Part shown: piece after piece, positions 34,101-43,636 of the stretch
Layout of the letters: each line of letters opens with the position of its first letter
Position numbering within the stretch: position 1 is the stretch's first letter
Origin: Clostridium peptidivorans
GTDB taxonomy: Bacteria; Bacillota; Clostridia; Clostridiales; Clostridiaceae
DNA length: 64,000 bases
Assembly (NCBI RefSeq): GCF_900205925.1
Contig: NZ_OAOD01000002.1
Span: forward strand, 1 to 64,000
Reading direction: 5' to 3'
The notes under the pieces: generated by a model
Databases searched by the model: none
What the model was told of the DNA's origin: nothing
The model's input: only the letters and a program-made list of their open reading frames with translations
Program-made: the position numbers and the translations under genes

Positions 34101-34718
34101 TGATTTATTTCTAAATTCATTAATTGCATTATAATCTACAATTTTAGCTACATCTTCATAATCTATAACTTCAATTTTTTGATATTCATGAGATGTTCTA
34201 AATCCATCAAAAAAGTGCATAAAAGGCAAGCTTGCTTTTATTGCTGCTAAATGAGAAACAAATCCTAAGTCCATTGCCTCTTGAACATTTGAAGATGCAA
34301 TCATTGCAACACCTGTTTGCCTACAAGCCATTACGTCCTGATGATCTCCAAATATGGATAGTGCATGAGTTGCTATAGCTCTTGCACTTACATGAAATAC
34401 TCCAGGTAACAATTCTCCCGCTATCTTATAAAGATTTGGTATCATAAGTAATAATCCTTGAGATGCTGTATATGTAGTTGTTAAAGCTCCTGCTGCTAGA
34501 GATCCATGAACTGAACCTGCTGCACCTGCTTCAGATTGCATCTCAACTACCCTAACTTGTTGGCCAAATATATTTTTTTTACCTTCAGCAGACCATTCGT
34601 CAACACCTTCTGCCATAGGAGTTGATGGAGTAATTGGATATACTGCAGCAACTTCTGTAAAAGCATAGGATGCATAAGCTGCTGCTTGATTTCCATCCAT
34701 TGTTTTAGTCTTTGCCAT
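31176..34718 (-). CDS. nifJ: Pyruvate:ferredoxin oxidoreductase
   Basis: The 1180-residue single-chain enzyme oxidises pyruvate to acetyl-CoA and CO2 and reduces ferredoxin. It shows the pyruvate-binding N-domain (YPITPSTPM), the gamma-like domain, two ferredoxin clusters (CIQCNQCAYICP and CTGCGNCADICP near residues 690-755), a Cys pair for the third cluster (GACPGCGETPY) and the thiamine diphosphate motif GDGWAYDIG. The length is standard. It supplies the reduced ferredoxin that the Etf-lactate dehydrogenase would consume. It is transcribed alone. Confidence 0.97.
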   Translation of the reverse strand: MAKTKTMDGNQAAAYASYAFTEVAAVYPITPSTPMAEGVDEWSAEGKKNIFGQQVRVVEMQSEAGAAGSVHGSLAAGALTTTYTASQGLLLMIPNLYKIAGELLPGVFHVSARAIATHALSIFGDHQDVMACRQTGVAMIASSNVQEAMDLGFVSHLAAIKASLPFMHFFDGFRTSHEYQKIEVIDYEDVAKIVDYNAINEFRNKSLNPQRPSLRGTAENPDIYFQGREVSNKFYQAVPDIVENYMQEIKKITGREYHPFDYYGAKDAKYVIVAMGSVCDTIEETVDYLLDKGEKVGAIKVHLYRPFCENYFLKVLPETVEKIAVLDRTKEPGALAEPLYLDISNVFYSKDKKPVVVGGRYGLGSKDTTPSQIIAVFNNLKENNPKDHFTIGINDDITNTSLPEVGAIDTTPEGTISCKFWGLGSDGTVGANKSAVKIIGDKTNLYAQAYFSYDSKKSGGTTVSHLRFGKKPIKSPYLVYNSDYVACHNKSFIYNYDLLKGLKKGGVFVLNCAWKEEELDEKLPSYLKRYVAENNIDFYTIDAIGIARSIGLGGRINMVMQAAFFKLANVIPVEDAVNYLKDSIQKLYGRKGEKIVTMNQSAVDEGIKGLIKVAVPDSWRNIEIKQHTGEQKDIPEFVKNIQIPMARQEGDDLPVSAFVGMEDGSFPLGTTAYEKRGIAVMVPEWQIDKCIQCNQCAYICPHATVRPFLLTEEDLKEAPDTFKAKKAIGKGLENYQYRIQVAPLDCTGCGNCADICPAPGKALIMKPAEQEIEMEETNWEFASSLYDKSNIQEKEDVMDAYTVKGSQFKKPLLEFNGACPGCGETPYVRLITQLYGDRMMIANATGCSSIWGGSAPSVPYTTNHKGYGPAWGNSLFEDNAEYGFGMYLGIKHIRERLAGLMQEAVIQNIGENLKKCFEEWLQYINNGEKSKEISEKIIKELGVCDLAENKTLKEIAEKKDYLIKKSQWIIGGDGWAYDIGYGGVDQVLSTGEDVNILVLDTEVYSNTGGQMSKSSRPGAVAKLAAAGKETRKKDLGLMAMTYGNVYVAQISMGANMNQTLKVIKEAEEYDGPSLIIAYAPCINHGIKAGMGSSIAEEKKAVTSGYWHLYRYNPMLKEEGKNPFILESKEPEESYQDFIRGEIRYTSLINIFPDKAEKLFADSEKQAREKYQLYKKLSEML

Positions 34719-34815
34719 TTCTTTTTCCTCCTTAATAGTAAATATAAGTTTTACATAAGTTATTATTAGACTAACAATTGCATTTTATGTATTATAAGAT
34801 TTCTATTTTATATAA

Positions 34816-34856
34816 TAAAACCTATGAACAAATTAAAAATGCTCATAGGTTTTTTC
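34816..34856 (-). terminator. Terminator after the threonine-synthase-like gene
   Basis: AAACCTATGA pairs with TCATAGGTTT around a loop of about 17 bases, with T/A runs on both sides. It separates this gene from the PFOR gene. Confidence 0.65.
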
Positions 34857-34909
34857 TTATTTTATATATGATATTTAAAAAATCAAATATTATATTACAT
34901 TATAATCAC

Positions 34910-35899
34910 TTATTTCTTTAATCCTGTTCCAGTAAGTGGTACAACTATTTTTAAATTCTTATTTATATTGCCTTTGAAATATTTCTTTACTCCTGCTAAG
35001 GTAGCTGCTGAAGTATATTCTACGTATATTCCCATATGAGATAATATCTCCTTTGCCTCTTTTACATCATCATCTGATACCGTTATAATATCTCCTTTGC
35101 TTTCTTTTATCCCTTCAATAATTTCATCAATTCTCATAGGAGTACCTATTGCTATTCCTTCTGCTAAAGTTTCCTTTGGAGATGTATTTTCTAAATTATT
35201 GTACTTATTATAAATAGGGGCACAATTTTCACTTTGTATGGCAATAAGCTTAGGAAGTTTTCCTATCTCCTTAAATCCATAATAAGCGCCTAAAAACATA
35301 GTACCATTTCCTGTGGGCACAAATAAATAATCTGGTATTCCTATTTCATCATATATTTCATATGCCATGGATTTAGTTCCTTCAAAAAATAATGGGTTAT
35401 ATACATGAGATGCATAGTAATATTTTTCAGCTGCTGTTTTTATAGCTCTTGAAGTATCATCCCTTATACCAGGAACCTTTACTATATTTGCACCATAAGC
35501 TTCTATTTGCTTTATTTTGCCTTGTGAAGTGTTTTCAGGAAGGTATATATTACATTTTATTCCTGCAGCTGCTGCATAAGCCGCAATAGCTGCTCCTGCA
35601 TTTCCTGATGAATCCTCTACTATTTCTTCTATTCTCATTTCCTTCATTTTATTTACTAAAGTTATAGCTCCCCTGTCCTTAAATGAGCCTGAGGGCATTA
35701 AATAATCCATTTTTAGCAATATGTTTATTTCATATATATTTCTTTTTACAATTGGAGTTTTTACTTCTCCCAAAGATATGTTTATTTCTACTTTTTCTTC
35801 TGCATTTTTTTTAATGTTAAACAATCCTCCGCAGTCACATTTATATTTAAGTGTATTTAATGGATATTCTTTTTCACATTTAGCACATATAAATTTCAT
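34910..35899 (-). CDS. PLP-dependent threonine synthase-like enzyme
   Basis: The 329-residue protein has an N-terminal zinc-ribbon-like segment (CAKC, CDCGG) and the fold-type II PLP core with the Schiff-base Lys in SGSFKDRG, the phosphate loop SSGNAGAAIAAY and PTGNGT. Threonine synthase is the nearest match, but it could be a related lyase such as a diaminopropionate-type or threonine-degrading enzyme, since no thrB or hom gene is present. It is divergent from an uncharacterised transporter across a 290-bp gap, so a catabolic pairing is possible. Confidence 0.75.
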   Translation of the reverse strand: MKFICAKCEKEYPLNTLKYKCDCGGLFNIKKNAEEKVEINISLGEVKTPIVKRNIYEINILLKMDYLMPSGSFKDRGAITLVNKMKEMRIEEIVEDSSGNAGAAIAAYAAAAGIKCNIYLPENTSQGKIKQIEAYGANIVKVPGIRDDTSRAIKTAAEKYYYASHVYNPLFFEGTKSMAYEIYDEIGIPDYLFVPTGNGTMFLGAYYGFKEIGKLPKLIAIQSENCAPIYNKYNNLENTSPKETLAEGIAIGTPMRIDEIIEGIKESKGDIITVSDDDVKEAKEILSHMGIYVEYTSAATLAGVKKYFKGNINKNLKIVVPLTGTGLKK

Positions 35900-36190
35900 T
35901 TTATTTCCCCCCCATTTTAAATTTTTTTAATTGATAATATAAATTTATAACTGATTATTTCCCATTATTATGGCAACTATGCAATTATATTGTACAACCT
36001 TCGAAATATTTTAACAATTATTATTTTTCCTCTTTTGCATTTCTAATATCACTATATGAGCTTAAAAAAAGGTTCTATATGTTTTAAATAAAAAAATATA
36101 TATATGCTTTATACTTCTAAAACATGCACAATTTACTGTTTAAAATCATATTTTTAATTATTAATAGTTTTATTATAATAGGAGGCTTTT

Positions 36191-37588
36191 ATGATAGTTC
36201 AATTGGGTGCACTTCACTACATCTATCTTATCCTAATTCTTTTAATATTCCTATTTATGATTCTAAAAAAAGATATTACCTTAATTTGTATTGCAGGTAT
36301 ATTTGCTATTGGATTTATAGCTACAGGTTCCTTTGCATCTTCTATAGCAGGAATATTTAACAGCTTTGTATATGCTGTAGAACAACTGCTTGATATAATT
36401 TTGGTAATAGCCGCGATTACAGCGATGGGAACAATACTTACAAAAACAGGAATAAACGAAGCTATGGCTTATCCTTTTACAAAACTAATGAAAACACCTG
36501 CATTGGCCTACTGGATAATAGGTCTGTTCATGATGATAATGTCCCTATTCTTTTGGCCTTCTCCTGCTGTGGCTCTCATTGGAGCAATACTTGTTCCTGC
36601 CGCAGTTAAAGCAGGTCTGCCTGCCATTGGAGCTGCTATAGCAATGAATATTTTTGGTCATGGCGTTGCGCTTTCTGGAGATTTTGTAATACAGGGTGCC
36701 CCTAAGTTAACTGCTGGTGGTGCAGGTATTCCAGTTGGAAGTGTAATATCTGCATCTGTTCCATTAGTAATATTTATGGGCGTTTTAACAACTATACTTT
36801 CTTTTGTATTTTTAAGAAGAGATATGAAAAATGGAACCTTAGTATTAACAGAAGAGGACTTTAAGCATACTGAAAAAGAAGATATGGAATTTGAAAAATT
36901 ATTAACACCAAACACTAAAAAGATGTTTGCTGTGTTCGTTAGTATTATGTTTGCACTTGATATTTATCTTATGTATAAGCTTAATTTACAGGGTGGCGAT
37001 GCTAGTGCCTTGATAGGTGGTACTTCAATGGTAATTATGACTATAATCACCATATATGTTGTCAAAAAAGATGCATCTTCTCATATAATATCTTATATAG
37101 TTGAAGGTTTATTATTTGGATTTAAAGTATTTGGTCCTGTCATTCCTATTGCAGCTTTCTTTTATTTAGGTGATGCAGGATTTGTTAAAATATTTGGTGA
37201 AGTTTTACCTAAGACTTCAACAGGCCTAGTGAATGATTTAGGACTAGCATTAGCAAATACTGTTCCTGTTAATGCTCCAGTTGGAGCTGTAACATTAACC
37301 TCGGTAGGTATAATTACTGGACTTGATGGTTCTGGGTTCTCTGGAATATCTTTAGCAGGTTCTGTAGCTAAGATATTTGGTACTGCACTAGGTAAAAGCA
37401 CTGCTACTTTAACTGCTTTAGGTCAATTAGGTGCAATATGGGTTGGTGGAGGAACTATAATTCCTTGGGCACTCCTACCTGCTGCTGCAATATGTAAAAT
37501 AGATCCATTTGAGCTTGCAAGAAGAAATTTGAAACCTGTTGCTATAGGACTTATAGCAACCACAATATTTGCAATGTTCCTACTATGA
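36191..37588 (+). CDS. Predicted carboxylate or amino-acid transporter, about 12 helices
   Basis: The 465-residue protein is strongly hydrophobic, with about twelve helices and two Gly-rich re-entrant-like segments (FWPSPAVALIGAILVPAAVKAGLPAIGAAIAMNIFGHG and NAPVGAVTLTSVGIITGLDGSG). This resembles the ion-transporter superfamily (GntP/CitMHS/DcuC type), but I do not recognise the exact family. A GGAGG site precedes the ATG. It is divergent from a threonine-synthase-like gene, which hints at an amino acid or hydroxyacid substrate. Confidence 0.7.
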   Translation: MIVQLGALHYIYLILILLIFLFMILKKDITLICIAGIFAIGFIATGSFASSIAGIFNSFVYAVEQLLDIILVIAAITAMGTILTKTGINEAMAYPFTKLMKTPALAYWIIGLFMMIMSLFFWPSPAVALIGAILVPAAVKAGLPAIGAAIAMNIFGHGVALSGDFVIQGAPKLTAGGAGIPVGSVISASVPLVIFMGVLTTILSFVFLRRDMKNGTLVLTEEDFKHTEKEDMEFEKLLTPNTKKMFAVFVSIMFALDIYLMYKLNLQGGDASALIGGTSMVIMTIITIYVVKKDASSHIISYIVEGLLFGFKVFGPVIPIAAFFYLGDAGFVKIFGEVLPKTSTGLVNDLGLALANTVPVNAPVGAVTLTSVGIITGLDGSGFSGISLAGSVAKIFGTALGKSTATLTALGQLGAIWVGGGTIIPWALLPAAAICKIDPFELARRNLKPVAIGLIATTIFAMFLL

Positions 37589-37625
37589 GTAAAACTTTGA
37601 GTCCTCTAATTATTAGTTAAAAAAT

Positions 37626-37689
37626 GCTAAGAACTAGGCCTTGTAAACATTTTATTTTATTAAAATTTAAACTGTACCTAGTTCTTAGC
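37626..37689. terminator. Convergent inverted repeat between transporter and S1 gene
   Basis: GCTAAGAACTAGG (37626-37638) and its exact complement (37677-37689) pair around a 38-nt loop. It sits between two converging genes and probably ends both transcripts. Confidence 0.6.
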
Positions 37690-37712
37690 TATTTATTTTT
37701 TAGTTATATAAA

Positions 37713-38882
37713 TTATTTATTCCACTCTTTCAATTTATCTTTAAATATATCTCCTAATGTAAATCCCTCAGCTTTATCATTGTATTTTTCTAAATCCTCT
37801 TCCATATTAGTTGATGCTGATTTTATGCTTAGAGATATTCTTTTATCCTCACTTGATATTTCCAGCACTTTAACCTTTACTGTATCTCCAATTTTCAATA
37901 CGTCTGAAGGCTTAAGTATTCTATCATCTGAAATCTCACTAATATGCACAAGACCTTCTACTCCATCTAATACTTCTACAAATGCTCCAAAGTCCATAAA
38001 CTTTACTACTGTTCCTTGTACTATATCTCCTACTTTAAGCCTATTTAATACTTCATTCCATGGGTCAGATTTTATATCCTTTAAACCTAATGAAATTCTT
38101 TCTTTTTCCTTGTCAAAGTCCAACACATATACTTCTACAGTGTCTCCTACTGAAACTACCTGTGATGGATCATTAACTCTTTTCCAAGATAAATCAGAAA
38201 GATGTATTAATCCTTGTATTCCTCCTAGTTCTACAAAAGCTCCAAATTTTACAAGTTTAACTACTTTACCTGTTCTTTTCTCACCTTTTTGAAGTGAATT
38301 TAATAATTCTTTCTTTTCCTGCTCTCTTTTTTCCATTTGAACTTCCTTTGCAGAAGCTACAACTTTTCCCTTGTGTTTATCAAATTCTATTAATCTAACT
38401 TCTAATTCCTTATTATTATACAAATTTAGATCTTCTACATAATTCATAGACAATTGAGATGCTGGTATAAAACATCTTATATCACTTATGTAACCTATAA
38501 GTCCTCCTTTTACTACTTCTTTTGTTCTTATATTAAATGTATATTTATTTTTAAATTTCTCTTCTAGGTTATTCCATGATTTTATAACATCAGCGCTTTT
38601 CTTTGAAAGTAATACATTACCTTCTCCATCATTCAGCTTAAGTATAGATACGTATATTTCATCATCAGGTTTAATTACTTCTTTTAAATTTATCTCTTCA
38701 TTGGATACTTCATTTCTAGGTATTATTCCATCTGACATATATCCTATATTCACCAAAACTTCATCATTGGTAACGGAAATCACCTTGCCCTTTACTATAT
38801 CACCTTCTTTGAGCTTCTTCATTGATCTCTCTATTTCACACATCATGTCTTTCATAGAAATATCATCATTATGTTTTTCCAT
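37713..38882 (-). CDS. S1 RNA-binding-domain protein (30S ribosomal protein S1 homologue)
   Basis: The 389-residue protein has four consecutive S1 domains (about residues 18-90, 105-175, 195-265 and 280-350), the last two being the most canonical (GKVVKLVKFGAFVEL, GTVVKFMDFGAFVEV). It binds RNA and probably assists translation initiation on mRNA. In many clostridia the S1 domains are fused to IspH, but no IspH part is present here. It is monocistronic. Confidence 0.88.
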   Translation of the reverse strand: MEKHNDDISMKDMMCEIERSMKKLKEGDIVKGKVISVTNDEVLVNIGYMSDGIIPRNEVSNEEINLKEVIKPDDEIYVSILKLNDGEGNVLLSKKSADVIKSWNNLEEKFKNKYTFNIRTKEVVKGGLIGYISDIRCFIPASQLSMNYVEDLNLYNNKELEVRLIEFDKHKGKVVASAKEVQMEKREQEKKELLNSLQKGEKRTGKVVKLVKFGAFVELGGIQGLIHLSDLSWKRVNDPSQVVSVGDTVEVYVLDFDKEKERISLGLKDIKSDPWNEVLNRLKVGDIVQGTVVKFMDFGAFVEVLDGVEGLVHISEISDDRILKPSDVLKIGDTVKVKVLEISSEDKRISLSIKSASTNMEEDLEKYNDKAEGFTLGDIFKDKLKEWNK

Positions 38883-39115
38883 AAAAATTCACTCTCCTTA
38901 ATTGTAAGTCGATTAATTATTTTTAAATGAATATTAAATATATTATACCAAAGTTTATTTTTTCAATATAGTATAAAGATTTAAAAATATTTATACTTAA
39001 AATTTTATTGTTAACATTTACATTAACTTTTTTTAACTTTAACTTAATATGCCATTAAAAATTTAATAGTAATATATAAATATAAAATTAATACTACATA
39101 AAAGGAGATGATTAT

Positions 39116-39694
39116 ATGGTTAAATTAAATATATGTATTGATATTGATGGAACTATTACTGATCCCTACTATTTTTTAGAAAAAGCTAATTTATATTTTA
39201 AAACTACTATAACTAAAGAACAGGTTGTTGATTATAGAACAAGTAAAGTATTTAATGTAACAGAGACAGACTATATAAAATTTTATGAAGAAAACAAAAT
39301 ACTTCTCCATTCAAATCAGGAACTTAGATCTGATGCACTAGAAATTATATCCATTCTTTATGAATATCATAATATTCATTTTGTTACAGCTCGTGATAAG
39401 TCACTTGAACTTCTAACTCACTCATACATTTACAGAAATAATTTACCCTGCGATAGCATTCATGTAATAGGAACACCCCACAAAGGTGAAGTTGCCAATA
39501 ATTTAAAGTGTGATATATTTATTGAGGATAGTTATGATAACGCTTTGGAGCTTTCCAATCTCGGTTTTAAAGTCTTACTTATAGATACTAACTATAATAG
39601 ACACCCTTTAAATAATAATATCACAAGAGTATTTGACTGGTATGACATATATTATGAAGTTAATAAATATGCAATTACAAAGGAAGCTATTTAA
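39116..39694 (+). CDS. HAD-superfamily 5'-nucleotidase (NT5C-type)
   Basis: The 192-residue enzyme has HAD motif I (CIDIDGTITD), motif II (FVTARDKS), the Lys-containing motif III around HKGEVA and motif IV (FIEDSYDN). It belongs to the small 5'(3')-deoxyribonucleotidase-like group and probably dephosphorylates nucleoside monophosphates. An AAAGGAGATG site lies just before the ATG. No operon partner is seen. Confidence 0.8.
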   Translation: MVKLNICIDIDGTITDPYYFLEKANLYFKTTITKEQVVDYRTSKVFNVTETDYIKFYEENKILLHSNQELRSDALEIISILYEYHNIHFVTARDKSLELLTHSYIYRNNLPCDSIHVIGTPHKGEVANNLKCDIFIEDSYDNALELSNLGFKVLLIDTNYNRHPLNNNITRVFDWYDIYYEVNKYAITKEAI

Positions 39695-39714
39695 TATATT
39701 TTTATAGCTTCCTT
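39677..39714. terminator. Convergent terminator between nucleotidase and carboxypeptidase genes
   Basis: AGGAAGCTAT and ATAGCTTCCT pair around an A/T-rich loop that covers the nucleotidase stop codon, with T-rich DNA behind. Confidence 0.65.
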
Positions 39715-39724
39715 TTCATAGTTA

Positions 39725-40867
39725 TTATTTTTCTAAAACTTTATTTAATATATTTATCTTTTTAAGCCATCCTGTTTTATAATCATTTCCAGCCACTAAC
39801 GTATCATTATATATTATTTTATCCTTATTTAATACGCATATTCTTCCTACACTATCTCCTTTATTTATACCAGCTTTTATCTCCTTTGGTATTATAACTT
39901 TTGCCTCAAAATTGTCTCCATTTTTTATTGGAAGAACTATATCATTTTTACATTGTAACTTTATTTTTGGATCTGTCTTAGGGCCATGTGATATAATATC
40001 ACCTTTGCTAAATAATTTTTTGTAATCAAAATTTTTTTCAACATAATCATATATTTTTATAGTTTCCTTCCATCTTTCTGGAGCATTAAAAACTACTATT
40101 ACAATTTCATGACCTTTAAAATCTGCAGAAGTAACAAGGCATTTCCCTGCCTGACCTGTATAGCCAGTTTTCACTCCATCCGCAGAAGGCATAAGCCAAA
40201 GTATTTTATTTATGTTATTATAACTTCTGCTAAATCCATATGCTTTTCCATCTACTTCTTTTGATCTTACAATTCTATTGAATATGTCACTTTTTTTAGC
40301 TTCCGAAGTTATTAATGCCATATCATAAGCCGTAGTATAATGTTCTTCATTATCTAAACCATGAGGAGAATAAAAATGTGTATCTATTAATCCTAAATTT
40401 AAAGCATATTCATTCATAACTTTAGCAAATTCCTCTACACTTCCACTTATGCCTTCAGCTATAGCAATAGCTGCATCATTTCCCGATCTAAGCATTAATC
40501 CATATATAAGCTCTAATAAACTTATTTTTTCTCCTTTTCGATATCCTACAGTAGAGCCTCGTATACTCGCTGATCTTTGAGATATTTCAATTTTTTTATC
40601 TAAATCCCCATATTTTAATGCCACTAAAGCTGTCAATATTTTAGTGGTGCTTGCCATAGGCATTATAATTTCCGAATTGTTTTCTACAAGTACTGACTTT
40701 GAATTTACATCTAAAGCTATGTATGCTCGTGCATTTATTGATAGATTCTCAGCTTTATCTACCTTTTGAGCTCTTACCGTGCTTATATTTGATAAAATTA
40801 AAATTATACTTAGAAAAGTCCCTATTAATTTCGTAACAAACTTTTTATTATCTTTCATTTTTATCAC
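39725..40867 (-). CDS. D-alanyl-D-alanine carboxypeptidase (DacF type), copy 1
   Basis: The 380-residue protein has a signal peptide (residues 1-33), an S11 peptidase domain with the serine motif ASTTK, SGND and KTGYTG, and a C-terminal PBP5-like beta domain. It trims D-Ala from peptidoglycan stem peptides. It is located next to ytfJ and scpAB, a common place for sporulation dacF in clostridia. A second family member lies at 45071. Which one is the sporulation form is undecided. Confidence 0.9.
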   Translation of the reverse strand: MIKMKDNKKFVTKLIGTFLSIILILSNISTVRAQKVDKAENLSINARAYIALDVNSKSVLVENNSEIIMPMASTTKILTALVALKYGDLDKKIEISQRSASIRGSTVGYRKGEKISLLELIYGLMLRSGNDAAIAIAEGISGSVEEFAKVMNEYALNLGLIDTHFYSPHGLDNEEHYTTAYDMALITSEAKKSDIFNRIVRSKEVDGKAYGFSRSYNNINKILWLMPSADGVKTGYTGQAGKCLVTSADFKGHEIVIVVFNAPERWKETIKIYDYVEKNFDYKKLFSKGDIISHGPKTDPKIKLQCKNDIVLPIKNGDNFEAKVIIPKEIKAGINKGDSVGRICVLNKDKIIYNDTLVAGNDYKTGWLKKINILNKVLEK

Positions 40868-40989
40868 CTCGCTTTTTTTTATTTTGCCTCTAAAGTTCCG
40901 TTTTAATTCTTTTAAAATTAATTTTATAATGCATAATAATCATCTATATGGTTAAAATAAAAATTAACGAAGGAGGATTTAGTAATATT

Positions 40990-41568
40990 ATGAAATTATT
41001 CATTATTTTTCTTATAGTTCTTTTATTATTTATTCCAATACCTTTAAAAATATATGTATGTTATGAGAATAATAAAATTATTATAAAATTTTATAAAGTT
41101 ACCCTCTATCCTTCTAAACATTTAAAAGATATGTCTAAAGTCTATTCTAAAGCTAAAGAAAAAAATAAACTTACTACTGATTTTAAAAAAATCTTTGATA
41201 AACATACTATTCAAGAAATATTTCATCGCCTTTGCAAAAGCAAATTAAAGCCTAGGTTAAAATTAGACTTTAATATAGATTATGGCTTTGAAGATGCTGC
41301 CTTAACAGGATTAAGCTACGGGATCTTAAATTCAATCTTTGCTCCATTACAACATATATTATGCTCATTTTTTAAAGTTAAAAAGCTTCAGTTTAATGCT
41401 TTACCAGATTTTAATGGCAGTAAATTAAATTTGGAAATTAAAAGTATAATTTCTATAAGTATAGCTCAAATTATTAATATGTCTTTTATAATAGGATTCA
41501 TACTATTTAAAGCCTATAAAAAGCATAAATATGTACATAAAACAAAAGGAAAGTTTAAGGAGGCTTAA
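40990..41568 (+). CDS. DUF2953 membrane-anchored protein
   Basis: The 192-residue protein has an N-terminal membrane helix, a basic Lys-rich middle part, and a hydrophobic C-terminal segment, matching DUF2953. It lies 2 bp before ytfJ, as in other clostridia, and the pair is likely expressed in sporulation. The ATG at 40990 is chosen because AGGAGG precedes it by about 13 bases. The alternative ATG at 40948 has no ribosome site. Confidence 0.75.
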   Translation: MKLFIIFLIVLLLFIPIPLKIYVCYENNKIIIKFYKVTLYPSKHLKDMSKVYSKAKEKNKLTTDFKKIFDKHTIQEIFHRLCKSKLKPRLKLDFNIDYGFEDAALTGLSYGILNSIFAPLQHILCSFFKVKKLQFNALPDFNGSKLNLEIKSIISISIAQIINMSFIIGFILFKAYKKHKYVHKTKGKFKEA

Positions 41569-41570
41569 TT

Positions 41571-42008
41571 ATGGAAAATCATCCAATTGATAATCTTATG
41601 AAGACAACAATGGAAAATATAAAAAGCATGATAGATGTAAATACAATAGTTGGTGATGCAGTAGAAACCAAAGATGGGTCTTTGATAATTCCTATATCTA
41701 GAGTTTCATTTGGATTTGCCTGTGGTGGAAGCGAATTAGAAAAATGTGAACCTAAAGTTAGAGAAAATTCTAAGTATCCCTTTGGTGGGGGATCTGGCGC
41801 AGGAGTTAGTGTAAAACCAGTAGCATTTTTAGTAGCAAAGGGAACTTCATTAAGAATGTTATCAATTTCACCTGATAATCCTTATGATAAAGTATTAGAT
41901 AACATCCCTCATATTATAGAGCTATTAAAAGGTTTTAGAAAAAATTCTGATACAGAAGATGATGTTAATATTGGTAAATCAGAAGATGATAAAAGTGACA
42001 CTTTCTAA
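41571..42008 (+). CDS. ytfJ: GerW/YtfJ sporulation protein
   Basis: The 145-residue protein shows the family features: N-terminal helix, IPISRVSFGFACGGSE, and the Gly-rich GGGSGAGVSVKPVAFLV. In Bacillus GerW is made in the forespore and is needed for germination with some germinants. AAGGAGG precedes the ATG. It is coupled to the DUF2953 gene and converges on scpB. Confidence 0.9.
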   Translation: MENHPIDNLMKTTMENIKSMIDVNTIVGDAVETKDGSLIIPISRVSFGFACGGSELEKCEPKVRENSKYPFGGGSGAGVSVKPVAFLVAKGTSLRMLSISPDNPYDKVLDNIPHIIELLKGFRKNSDTEDDVNIGKSEDDKSDTF

Positions 42009-42026
42009 ATAATATTTGCAAAAAAT

Positions 42027-42053
42027 TCCAGCTCAATTTACTATATTGAGCTG
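42027..42053. terminator. Convergent terminator overlapping the end of scpB
   Basis: CCAGCTCAAT and ATTGAGCTGG pair around a 7-base loop. The right arm covers the last scpB codons. It serves ytfJ and perhaps scpB. Confidence 0.65.
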
Positions 42054-42652
42054 GCCGCTTCTTCATTTCCTTCTTCTTTAAATTCATCTAATATTTGTTC
42101 TAAACTTGGAAGTTCTTTTAAACTTTCAAGACCAAAATGCTTTAAAAACTCTTCAGTGGTCCCATATAATATAGGTTTTCCTGGAACCTCTAATCTTCCA
42201 CATTCTTTTATTAATTTTTTTTCTACTAAAGTTTGTATTGCTCTATCACTTTTTACTCCTCTTATTTCATCTATATCAATTCTTGTAATTGGTTGTTTAT
42301 AAGATACTATAGCTAAGGTTTCTAATGCTGCTTGTGATAAAGATTGTCTTACATTTGTCTTTAAAAGCTTTTGAACATAGTTACTATTTTCTTCCTTAGT
42401 TACTAACTGAAGATTATTTTCTAATTGAATTAATTTTATACCTCTATTGTCTTTTTCAAATTCATCTTTCATGTTATTTAATATTCCTCTTGTATAATCA
42501 ATATCACATTCAATTATACTGCTTATTTCTTTTATGTTTAACGGTTCTCCACTCATAAATAGTAAAGATTCTATAATAGATTTGTATCTATCCTTAATCG
42601 ATGCATCTATTAAATCTATTTGATTAATGTCTTTTTTATTCACCTTCGTCAA
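42041..42652 (-). CDS. scpB: Segregation and condensation protein ScpB
   Basis: The 203-residue protein has two winged-helix domains with the signature [25 protein letters not shown]. It joins ScpA and Smc to form the bacterial condensin. Its start overlaps the scpA end by 17 nt. Confidence 0.94.
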   Translation of the reverse strand: MTKVNKKDINQIDLIDASIKDRYKSIIESLLFMSGEPLNIKEISSIIECDIDYTRGILNNMKDEFEKDNRGIKLIQLENNLQLVTKEENSNYVQKLLKTNVRQSLSQAALETLAIVSYKQPITRIDIDEIRGVKSDRAIQTLVEKKLIKECGRLEVPGKPILYGTTEEFLKHFGLESLKELPSLEQILDEFKEEGNEEAASSI

Positions 42653-43379
42653 TCCTTTCCAAATAAATTTCTTTAAAGTTACCTTCCTGTATTATCCTTA
42701 ATCTTCTCAATTTTATAAGCTCTAAAAGAGCTAAAAATGTAACTACTACCTCTATTTTTTCGTTACAACTGTCTGCCAAATTAGAGAAAACTGCTTTTTT
42801 GTTCTTATGCATTAATTCAGAAATAAACATCATTTTATCCTCTATTCTATAGTTATCTACATGAATTTCACGTGGGATAAAATTTACATTTATTTTACTA
42901 TTATAGCTTCTCATAATTTCAATATATAAATTATACAATTCTAGCATAGTAATGTTATTTAATATATTTTCTTCTTTTATTTCTTTTATTTCTATTATTT
43001 CTGGCTTTTTACTAAACATTACTCCCATATGATTAATTTTATTTTTAAAAAATTCAGATGCAGCTTTAAATTTCTTATATTCTATAAGTTTATTTATTAA
43101 TATTTTTTCAGTGTCTTCTTCTAAATCCATTGCAGATTCATCTTTCTTTTCCTTAGGAAGAAGTTCCTTTGACTTTATTTCAAGCAATGTAGCAGCTATA
43201 ACTATAAACTCCGAAGTAATTTCTAAATCCATTTCTTTCATTTTACTTATGTACTCTAAATACTGCGTAGTTATATCAGATATTCTAACATTATATATTT
43301 CCATTTCATTTTTCTTTATAAGATGTAATAATAAATCAAAGGGTCCTTCAAAGTTAGAAATCTTTATATTTAATGCCAT
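42636..43379 (-). CDS. scpA: Segregation and condensation protein ScpA (kleisin)
   Basis: The 247-residue kleisin starts with [22 protein letters not shown], the family N-terminal domain that binds Smc, followed by a long charged linker and a C-terminal winged helix. It bridges Smc heads and recruits ScpB during chromosome segregation. It is the first gene of the scpA-scpB unit and has a visible GGAG site. Confidence 0.94.
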   Translation of the reverse strand: MALNIKISNFEGPFDLLLHLIKKNEMEIYNVRISDITTQYLEYISKMKEMDLEITSEFIVIAATLLEIKSKELLPKEKKDESAMDLEEDTEKILINKLIEYKKFKAASEFFKNKINHMGVMFSKKPEIIEIKEIKEENILNNITMLELYNLYIEIMRSYNSKINVNFIPREIHVDNYRIEDKMMFISELMHKNKKAVFSNLADSCNEKIEVVVTFLALLELIKLRRLRIIQEGNFKEIYLERIDEGE

Positions 43380-43636
43380 TTAATATCTCTCCTAATATAA
43401 TATTGTTAAATCACTTCTATCCTTTATATTATAATGAAATACTAATACTTTGTCTATTTTTTAAAATTGTACACTAAACATATAAATTTTAATAAAAGTT
43501 TTATTTTTTCTAATGATTTTACTCCTTTATCTTTTAAAGTATTGATTTTTTCTCTGAAATAGTATACTTTAAATAAAAAAGTAAAGAATTAATGTAAAAC
43601 ATTATATTGTAAATAAATGAAAGCAGAGGAATGTAA

